Source: DASQFQ01 sp038238015
Lineage (GTDB): Bacteria > Actinomycetota > Thermoleophilia > Solirubrobacterales > Solirubrobacteraceae
Reading direction: 5' to 3'
Assembly (NCBI GenBank): GCA_038238015.1
Contig: JBBRYA010000007.1
Span: 1-64,000, forward strand
Length of the DNA: 64,000 bases
Each line of letters opens with the position of its first letter. Position 1 is the first letter of the stretch. Both the position numbers and the translations under genes were made by a program. Shown here one piece after another: positions 58,995 through 64,000 of this stretch. Below the pieces are notes generated by a model. It did no database searches, had not been told where the DNA came from, and was given only the letters and a program-made list of their open reading frames with translations.

Positions 58995-59021
58995 AACGTA
59001 GCGGAGCGCGTTGGCTAGGCT
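58995..59021. promoter_or_regulatory. Back-to-back leaderless promoters (RarD / DUF2277)
   Basis: TACGTT on the minus strand (59000-58995), seven bases before the RarD GTG, and TAGGCT on the plus strand (59016-59021), six bases before the DUF2277 ATG, within a 40-base gap. Confidence 0.5.
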
Positions 59022-59027
59022 GGCGTC

Positions 59028-59297
59028 ATGTGCCGCAACATTCGCCCGCTCTACAACTTCGAGCCGGCCGCGACCGAGGACGAGGTCCGCGCCGCCGCGC
59101 TGCAGTACGTCCGCAAGATCAGCGGCTTCAGCAAGCCGTCACAGGCCAACGCCGAGGCGTTCGAGCGCGCCGTCGACGCGGTCGCCCACGTGTCGATGCA
59201 CCTGCTCGGCGATCTCTCCACCGCGGCACCGCCGAAGGACCGCGAGGTCGAGGCGGCCAAGGCGCGAGCGCGAAGCGCCGCGCGCTACGCCGCCTGA
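59028..59297 (+). CDS. DUF2277 family protein
   Basis: An 89-residue protein matching DUF2277: MCRNIRPLYNFEPAATEDEV, then AALQYVRKISGFSKPSQANA and a helical end. The N-terminal CRNI and the RKISGF motif are family hallmarks. Its function is unknown; the family is widespread in bacteria. The TAGGCT box six bases upstream marks a leaderless start. The end overlaps the convergent NAD(P)-binding protein gene by 13 bases. Confidence 0.9.
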   Translation: MCRNIRPLYNFEPAATEDEVRAAALQYVRKISGFSKPSQANAEAFERAVDAVAHVSMHLLGDLSTAAPPKDREVEAAKARARSAARYAA

Positions 59298-60025
59298 AGC
59301 CACTGCGCGAAGGTCGTGCTCCCGCGGTGGTCGGGGTGCTCGTCGGTGAGCCGCCCGGCGCGGAGCGCCGCGCCGGCCTTGCCGATGGAAGGCACGCGCA
59401 GTGCCAGCGCCCGCCGGCCGGTCGCGCCCCTCCACTCGCGGGCGAGCTCCCCGAGCTCGCGCACCTCGGGCCCGGCGACGGTCACGCGCGCGCGCCGCGG
59501 CTCGCCCGCGGCCACTTCGGCCACGACGTCCGCCACCTCGACCGGGTCGACGGGCTGCAGCCGCGCCCGCCCCGAGGGCACGACGCCGAACCGGGCGGTG
59601 GCGGCGAACAACCCGGCCAGCAGCGTGTGGAACTGCGTCGCGCGCACGATCGTCCACGGCTGCGCGCCGCGGGTGACGGTGGCCTCCTGGCGCAGCTTCG
59701 TCCGGTAGTAGCCGAGCGGGACGTCGTCGATGCCGACGATCGACGCGCAGACGTGGTGCGCGACGCCGGCGCGGGCCCCGGCGTCGAGCAGCCGCTGCGA
59801 GCCTTCGACCAGCACCCCGGCCGCCGAGCGCCCGGCGGCGTTGGCGGCGTCCACCACCACGTCGCAGCCGTGCAGCGCGGCGACGAGCCCCGCGCCGGTG
59901 CGCAGGTCCACCGGGTGCTCGCGGGAGCTGCGGCCCAGCACCCGCACCTCGTGCCCGCTCTCGCGCAGCCGCTCGGCGACCGGCCGGCCGAGCGTCCCGT
60001 TCCCTCCAGCGACCGCGATCAGCAT
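59285..60025 (-). CDS. NmrA-like NAD(P)-binding protein
   Basis: A 246-residue atypical SDR of the NAD(P)H-binding/NmrA group: VAGGNGTLGRPVAERL at the N-terminus, RVLGRSSREHPVDLRTG, and YYRTKLRQEATVTR (Tyr-x-x-x-Lys-like). It is likely to bind NAD(P)(H) as a redox sensor or reductase; no substrate is indicated. ATG 60025 gives the natural start (MLIAVAGGNG). It is divergent from the YceI operon, whose control region lies directly upstream. Confidence 0.85.
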   Translation of the reverse strand: MLIAVAGGNGTLGRPVAERLRESGHEVRVLGRSSREHPVDLRTGAGLVAALHGCDVVVDAANAAGRSAAGVLVEGSQRLLDAGARAGVAHHVCASIVGIDDVPLGYYRTKLRQEATVTRGAQPWTIVRATQFHTLLAGLFAATARFGVVPSGRARLQPVDPVEVADVVAEVAAGEPRRARVTVAGPEVRELGELAREWRGATGRRALALRVPSIGKAGAALRAGRLTDEHPDHRGSTTFAQWLQAA

Positions 60026-60055
60026 GCCGTAATCCGTACCACGAAACGCAGGTAG

Positions 60056-60116
60056 TTGCATCCGCAATCGTTTGCGCTACTCTCTTCCCTCAGGTAAACG
60101 GAACATATTCCGTTTA
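60056..60116 (+). promoter_or_regulatory. Promoter and palindromic operator of the YceI operon
   Basis: TTGCAT (60056-60061), 16 bases and TACTCT (60078-60083) form a plausible promoter. Just downstream TAAACGGAA (60095-60103) and TTCCGTTTA (60108-60116) are perfect 9-bp arms around CATA, close to the expected transcription start: a typical repressor site. The TetR protein encoded third in the operon is the obvious candidate to bind it. Confidence 0.65.
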
Positions 60117-60154
60117 GTCGTCTCCCACATCACCACCACTACGAGGGGAATCGC

Positions 60155-60688
60155 ATGCCCACCAGCACCACGCCGCTCAACGGCACCTACACCGCCGATC
60201 CTGTCCACTCGAGCTTCGGCTTCGCCGTGAAGTACCAGGGCGTCTCGGTCTTCCGCGGCACGCTCGCCGAGGTGGACGCCAAGCTGGCCGACGAGCGCCT
60301 TCAGGGCTCCGCCAAGGTCGAGTCGATCTCGATCCGCACGCCTGACCAGTTCCGCCAGCACGTGCTCGGCGACGAGTTCTTCGACGCCGCCAACCACCCC
60401 GAGGTGACCTTCACCTCCGACCAGCTCGACCTCCGCGACGACGGCACCGCCGGCGTCAACGGCGAGCTGACGATCAAGGGCATCACCCGCCCCGTGCAGG
60501 CGACCGGCACCTGGACCGCGCCTGCGACCGACGCGTTCGGCAACACCCGCGGCCACCTCAACCTCGAGGCCGTCGTCGACCGCACCGAGTTCGACATGAA
60601 CTGGAACGTCCCGCTGCCCTCCGGCGGCAAGGCGCTGGCCAACGACGTCACGCTGTCGGTCGACATCTCCCTCGTCGAGCAGGCGTAG
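60155..60688 (+). CDS. YceI-family protein
   Basis: A 177-residue lipocalin-like isoprenoid-binding protein. The pattern is YTADPVHSSFGFAVKYQGVS, FRGTLAEVDAKL, HVLGDEFFDAANHPEVTFTS, LTIKGITRPV and FDMNWNVPLPSGG. Unlike E. coli YceI it has no signal peptide and should be cytoplasmic. YceI proteins bind polyprenoid chains such as quinones; the role is unsettled. GAGGGG precedes ATG 60155. It is the first gene of an operon with an FMN reductase and a TetR regulator. Confidence 0.92.
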   Translation: MPTSTTPLNGTYTADPVHSSFGFAVKYQGVSVFRGTLAEVDAKLADERLQGSAKVESISIRTPDQFRQHVLGDEFFDAANHPEVTFTSDQLDLRDDGTAGVNGELTIKGITRPVQATGTWTAPATDAFGNTRGHLNLEAVVDRTEFDMNWNVPLPSGGKALANDVTLSVDISLVEQA

Positions 60689-60692
60689 TCCG

Positions 60693-61247
60693 ATGCGGAT
60701 CCTCGGCATCTCAGGCAGCGTGCGCCGGGGCTCCCACAACCGTAGGCTGCTCCGGGCGGCGGGCACCATGCTCCCGCCCGGAGTCGAGCTCGTGGAGTGG
60801 GAGGGCCTCACCGGCCTTCCGATCTTCGACGAGGACCGCGAGGACTCGCTGCCCCAGCCGGTGCAGGACTTCTTCGCCGTGGTCCAGGGGGCTGACGCGC
60901 TGCTGATCGCCACCCCCGAGTACAACGCCTCGCTCCCCGGTGGCCTGAAGAACGCCATCGACTGGGCGTCGCGGCCCTTCCCCGACAACGTCCTGCGCGA
61001 CAAGCCCAGCGCCGTGATCGGGGCCAGCACCGGCCTGTTCGGCGCGGTCTGGGCCCAGGCCGAGGTGCGCAAGACCCTGGGCGCGAGCGGCGCCCGTGTG
61101 CTCGAGTCAGAGCTCCCCGTCGGCATGGCCGGCGGCGCCTTCAACGAGGATGGCTCGCTCGCCGACCCCGAGCTCGCCACCCGCCTGCACGACGTCGTCA
61201 CCGACCTCGCCCGGGAGGTCAGCGCGCCGCTGGAACAATCGGCATGA
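60693..61247 (+). CDS. NADPH-dependent FMN reductase-like flavoprotein
   Basis: A 184-residue flavodoxin-fold enzyme: GISGSVRRGSHNRRLLRAA (FMN-phosphate loop), ATPEYNASLPGGLKNAIDW (family signature) and GASTGLFGAVWAQ. It resembles the azoreductase/quinone-reductase NADPH-dependent FMN reductases that reduce quinones or other electrophiles. Four bases separate it from the YceI gene, and its stop overlaps the TetR start (ATGA). The association with YceI suggests a response to quinones or oxidative stress. Confidence 0.92.
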   Translation: MRILGISGSVRRGSHNRRLLRAAGTMLPPGVELVEWEGLTGLPIFDEDREDSLPQPVQDFFAVVQGADALLIATPEYNASLPGGLKNAIDWASRPFPDNVLRDKPSAVIGASTGLFGAVWAQAEVRKTLGASGARVLESELPVGMAGGAFNEDGSLADPELATRLHDVVTDLAREVSAPLEQSA

Positions 61248-61867
61248 TCAGAGCCGTGCCAGAGCTGCCGCTCGTGATCGCCGGACAGGCTCCGAGGGAG
61301 CGCGCCGACGCGGCGCGCAACCGCGTGCGCATCCTCGAGGCCGCCGCCGGGCTGGTGGAGGCGCGCGGCATCGACCACGTCTCGATGTGCGACGTCGCCC
61401 AGGCCGCGGGCGTCGGCACCGGCACGCTGTACCGCCGCTTCGGCGACCGCGCCGGGCTCGCCTACGCACTGCTCGACGAGCAGAGCCGCGAGTTCCAGGA
61501 CCAGCTGATCGCCGGCCCGCCGCCGCTCGGCCCCGGAGCCCCGGCCGCCGCGCGCCTGCGGGCGTTCGGCGACGGCTACCTCGACCTGCTCGAGCGCCAT
61601 GCCGACCTGCTCGTCGTGGCCGTGCGAGCCGGCGGCGACGCCCGCGGCCCGCACTCGTTCTACGCCACCCACCTCGCGATCCTGCTGCGCGACGCCGCAC
61701 CGCAGCTCGACGCAGACTTCACCGCGCAGGCGCTGCTCGCCACGCTCAGCCCGTCGCACCACCTGCGCACGCGCCGGGGGCTGGAATGGCCGCTCGAGCG
61801 GCTGCGGGCGGGCTGGGGCGAGCTGGTCGACGCGCTCGGCGCCTCGAGTTCGTTCAGCGCCTCGTAA
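61244..61867 (+). CDS. TetR-family regulator of the YceI operon
   Basis: A 207-residue repressor with N-terminal HTH (RVRILEAAAGLVEARGIDHV, then MCDVAQAAGVGTGTLYRRFG) and a C-terminal ligand-binding domain. It is translated from an ATGA overlap with the reductase gene. It is the best candidate to bind the perfect 9-bp inverted repeat at 60095-60116 and so repress its own operon; the inducer is unknown, perhaps a quinone or lipophilic toxin. Confidence 0.88.
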   Translation: MIRAVPELPLVIAGQAPRERADAARNRVRILEAAAGLVEARGIDHVSMCDVAQAAGVGTGTLYRRFGDRAGLAYALLDEQSREFQDQLIAGPPPLGPGAPAAARLRAFGDGYLDLLERHADLLVVAVRAGGDARGPHSFYATHLAILLRDAAPQLDADFTAQALLATLSPSHHLRTRRGLEWPLERLRAGWGELVDALGASSSFSAS

Positions 61868-61944
61868 GGCTTCGGCAAGTCCGTCGTAACCCGCGCGCGC
61901 AAGAGTGCGGGGATGCGTGCTCGCCCGTGAACAAGGAGTGCCTC

Positions 61945-62379
61945 ATGCACCAGCGCCTGATCGTCGTTGCTAACCGCACGTGCCCCTGCCCCGGGCTGCC
62001 CGACGAGGTGCGCGAGCGGGTCGTCCTTTCAGGACGCGTGCACGTCGTCGCGCCGGCGCTGAACTCCCGGCTGCGCCATTGGGTCACCGACACCGACGCC
62101 GCCGTGAAGAAAGCGGGCGCTCGCCTGAGTCAGGCTGTCGAGTCGCTGCGCGCGATCGGCCTGGACGCCGAGGGCAGCGTCGGCGACGCCAACCCGCTGC
62201 TCGCCGTCCAGGACGTGCTCGCCCGCTTCCAGGGCGACGCCGTGCTGATCTCGACGTGGCCCGAAGGTCACAGCAACTGGCTCGAGCGCGACCTCCTCGA
62301 GCGCGCGCAGGCGGGGCTCGGGCTGCCGGTCTACCACGTCGTGTCGCGCTACGGGTTGGCGGAGATCGCCGCGGCGTGA
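61945..62379 (+). CDS. Universal-stress-like small protein
   Basis: A 144-residue cytoplasmic protein: LIVVANRTCPCPGLPDEVRE, then VHVVAPALNSRLRHWVTD, HAVKKAGARLSQAVES-type helix, and VLISTWPEGHSNWLERDLLE. The alternating strand-helix pattern and the end VYHVVSRYGL suggest a USP-like nucleotide-binding fold, but the ATP motif GxxGxxxxxGS is not evident. The Cys pair in RTCPCPG is unusual for that family. AAGGAG lies before ATG 61945. Its stop overlaps the next gene (GTGA). Confidence 0.65.
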   Translation: MHQRLIVVANRTCPCPGLPDEVRERVVLSGRVHVVAPALNSRLRHWVTDTDAAVKKAGARLSQAVESLRAIGLDAEGSVGDANPLLAVQDVLARFQGDAVLISTWPEGHSNWLERDLLERAQAGLGLPVYHVVSRYGLAEIAAA

Positions 62380-63593
62380 GGTGTCGCGCAGTCGCTCTCG
62401 TCGCCGTGGGCGTCGCGGGTTGCGGAACTGGGCATCGCCAGTCAGCCGGCGCGTTCCCCCCCGCGGGGGCCGCGCCGCTGCTGCGCGCTCCGGCGGGCGG
62501 CCTCGCGGCCCCGCACGACACGCGTCGCCACGTCGTCCCGGCACAGGCGCCGGCCCCGCTGGCAGGCGTGCCAGGCGGCCCGCGAACCGGTCACGTGCGC
62601 TGGCGGCGCAAGCTTGAGGGTCCCGTTGTCCCAGGCCCGATCGCCATTGCCGGCGGGACGGTGCTGGCGGCCAGCAACGCCGGGATCCTGCATGCGATCG
62701 ACCTGCGCAGCGGGCGGGATCGGTGGACGTTCGACGGCGGCGGGTCATACGGCATCGACCTCACGACCAAGCCGGTCGCGCTGAAGGACGGGACGATCCT
62801 GTGGCCGGGGCCGCGCGACACGCTCTTCGGACTCTCCGCGGACGGTCGGGAGCGCTGGCGCGTGAAGCTCGACGGACTCGTCCTGACGCCGGCGGTGCGA
62901 GACGGCACGGCCTACGTCGCAACGCTGGCCGGCACCGTCGCCGCGCTCGACCTGGGTGAGGGGTCGCCCCACGAGCGCTGGCGCCGACACTTCGAAGGCC
63001 CAACCTACGCCGCTCCCGCACTGGGTCCCGGCGGGCTCGTCGTCAGCTCCAGCGGCAACGACGTTCTCGCCCTGCACGACGACGGCACGACGGCCTGGCG
63101 CGTGGCGACGCGCGGGCTCGTGGAGGTCTCCGGTGCCGTGGCCGCCGACGGAACGACGATCATCGGATCCAACGACGGCACGCAGTACGGGATCGACCGG
63201 GTCGGTCGGGTGCGCTGGCGCTACCGCATCGGCGAGTTGACCTATGCCTCGACGGTCATCACCGCGGACGGCCTGGCGTACTTCGGCGACCACGGCGGCT
63301 TCGTCAACGCAGTCAACGTCGCGACCGGACGATTGGTGTTCCGGGTACGCGGCCGAGCGCGCGACGCCGCCGAGCGCAACATCGGCGTCTGGACCACTCC
63401 AGTCGTCGATGCGCAACACGCCGTCTACGCGGGCGACCACACCGGGCACTTGCGGGGCTTTGCGTCCAACGGCGCCCTGCTGTTCGATCTCGACCTCGGT
63501 GACGTCCTGGACAGCGCGCTGGCGCTGGCACCCGACGGCGCGCTGCTGGCGGGCTCGGAGTCCGGTGCTCTCGTCGCCGTCGCCGACCGCTGA
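62376..63593 (+). CDS. PQQ-like beta-propeller lipoprotein
   Basis: A 405-residue exported protein. GTG 62376 starts a lipoprotein signal with the lipobox VAGC (Cys at residue 16). The body holds repeated beta-propeller blades of the PQQ/BamB type: LHAIDLRSGRDRWTFDG, LFGLSADGRERWRVKLDG, VLALHDDGTTAWRV, YGIDRVGRVRWRYRIGE and LRGFASNGALLFDLDLGD. It could be an extracytoplasmic scaffold or sensor. Its start overlaps the stress-like gene (GTGA), an operon of unknown purpose. Confidence 0.85.
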   Translation: MRCRAVALVAVGVAGCGTGHRQSAGAFPPAGAAPLLRAPAGGLAAPHDTRRHVVPAQAPAPLAGVPGGPRTGHVRWRRKLEGPVVPGPIAIAGGTVLAASNAGILHAIDLRSGRDRWTFDGGGSYGIDLTTKPVALKDGTILWPGPRDTLFGLSADGRERWRVKLDGLVLTPAVRDGTAYVATLAGTVAALDLGEGSPHERWRRHFEGPTYAAPALGPGGLVVSSSGNDVLALHDDGTTAWRVATRGLVEVSGAVAADGTTIIGSNDGTQYGIDRVGRVRWRYRIGELTYASTVITADGLAYFGDHGGFVNAVNVATGRLVFRVRGRARDAAERNIGVWTTPVVDAQHAVYAGDHTGHLRGFASNGALLFDLDLGDVLDSALALAPDGALLAGSESGALVAVADR

Positions 63594-63596
63594 CGA

Positions 63597-64000
63597 TCAG
63601 CGAGCCGCGCTAAGCCCGCTGATCAGCCGCCCTCGGCGTGCGGTTACCCCCGCCTTCTTCGCACTCCGCCGCTTCGCCTTCTTCGTCTTGGCCTTGACCG
63701 CGCGCAGCGTCGCCGAGCGCGGCTTGCCGGCGATCCGGTGGGTCGCGATCCAGCCCGCGACCGCGACGGTGAGCTTCGTGGTCTTGGCGACGCGCAGGCT
63801 CAGCACCTGGTGCTTCGGAGCCCGCGGGAAGAAGACCTCGCGGCGGCCGTCAGAGCCCCTGACCTTGACGGTGTAGCCCGTCGCGCCCTTCAGCTTCGGC
63901 CAGCGGATGACCGCGGTCTCGCCGCGGCGGCGAACCGTCACGCGGCCCGGCCGCCCCGGCCGCGGGGGGCCGGGAGCCCGGAAGCTCGTCACGACCGGGG
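63597..64000 (-). CDS. Fibronectin-III-like C-terminal region, 5' end outside window
   Basis: The visible 134 residues are the C-terminal part of a protein that begins beyond 64000. The readable frame contains VIRWPKLKGATGYTVKVRGS, a fibronectin type III-like strand pair, and a Lys/Arg-rich end (KAKTKKAKRRSAKKAGVTAR). This looks like the tail of a cell-surface protein with Fn3 repeats. The segment starts within the frame, so no start codon can be assigned; an internal ATG at 63992 is not proposed as the start. Confidence 0.55.
   Translation of the reverse strand, partial: PVVTSFRAPGPPRPGRPGRVTVRRRGETAVIRWPKLKGATGYTVKVRGSDGRREVFFPRAPKHQVLSLRVAKTTKLTVAVAGWIATHRIAGKPRSATLRAVKAKTKKAKRRSAKKAGVTARRGRLISGLSAAR

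Noticed and set aside
1..64000. tRNA, rRNA and CRISPR arrays
   Set aside because: No sequence resembling a tRNA cloverleaf with T-loop, an rRNA core or regularly spaced repeats was noticed on either strand; a covariance-model search could still find small RNAs.

Overview
This window is high-GC bacterial DNA with densely packed, often overlapping genes (ATGA and GTGA stop/start overlaps are common). Several traits suggest a high-GC Gram-positive actinobacterium, most likely class Thermoleophilia (Solirubrobacter/Conexibacter/Patulibacter type): a fused PafB-PafC (WYL) regulator, a wax-ester synthase/DGAT-type acyltransferase, an AbiEi-DUF559 protein, DUF2277, and many genes whose start codon lies 6-10 bases after a TAnnnT -10 box with no ribosome-binding site (leaderless mRNAs). 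The lineage is inferred; no rRNA or tRNA gene was seen in the window.

Layout. 0-10.3 kb: dTDP-rhamnose genes (rmlD-rmlB at the left edge, rmlA at 9.2-10.3 kb) flank a PucR regulator, an MFS permease and the most unusual locus here. That locus is a minus-strand operon of four tiny genes (7.3-8.2 kb), three of them sharing the motif LPDREAMS, followed by a strong hairpin, an M50 membrane metalloprotease with a PqqD/RRE-like N-terminus, a secreted double-CxxC protein and a lipoprotein. A divergent Clp_N/HTH protein faces it, and a fifth LPDREAMS gene is coupled to rmlA. It resembles a precursor-peptide processing or secretion system. 10.3-23.5 kb: mixed housekeeping and accessory genes (PPOX, PafBC, HD nuclease, DUF559, EcsC, a frameshifted DHA2 transporter, alpha/beta hydrolase, PhaC-like protein, L,D-transpeptidase). 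They are followed by a wax synthase/ECF sigma operon facing two paralogous small membrane or secreted proteins that carry matching ECF-like promoters.

23.5-44 kb: an exopolysaccharide/O-antigen cluster with a Wzy/ligase-like protein carrying TPR-like repeats, BY-kinase/chain-length protein, wecB, asnB, a fused sugar dehydrogenase, second Wzy, Wzx flippase, GT4 glycosyltransferase, polyprenyl glycosylphosphotransferase, Gfo/Idh oxidoreductase, alpha-helical barrel protein, DUF354 protein and DegT aminotransferase. About 27.3-37.7 kb is visibly less GC-rich than its flanks and was probably acquired. Together with the rml genes this cluster could make, polymerise and export a rhamnose- and aminosugar-containing surface polysaccharide.

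44-64 kb: a cell-surface protein, SDR, RNase D, a VWA/substrate-binding fusion, an MFS-TetR efflux operon, a small-protein operon with an unusually AT-rich promoter (DUF6416-like and S4), a lipid-modification operon (FAD amine-oxidase-like, DUF1365, cyclopropane-fatty-acid synthase), hydrolases, a frameshifted RarD, a YceI/FMN-reductase/TetR operon with a perfect operator-like palindrome, and a beta-propeller lipoprotein. No CRISPR array, insertion sequence, RNA gene or integration site was found. No gene-free stretch exceeds 300 bases; the longest (37701-37917 and 51721-51914) hold promoter-like sequences.
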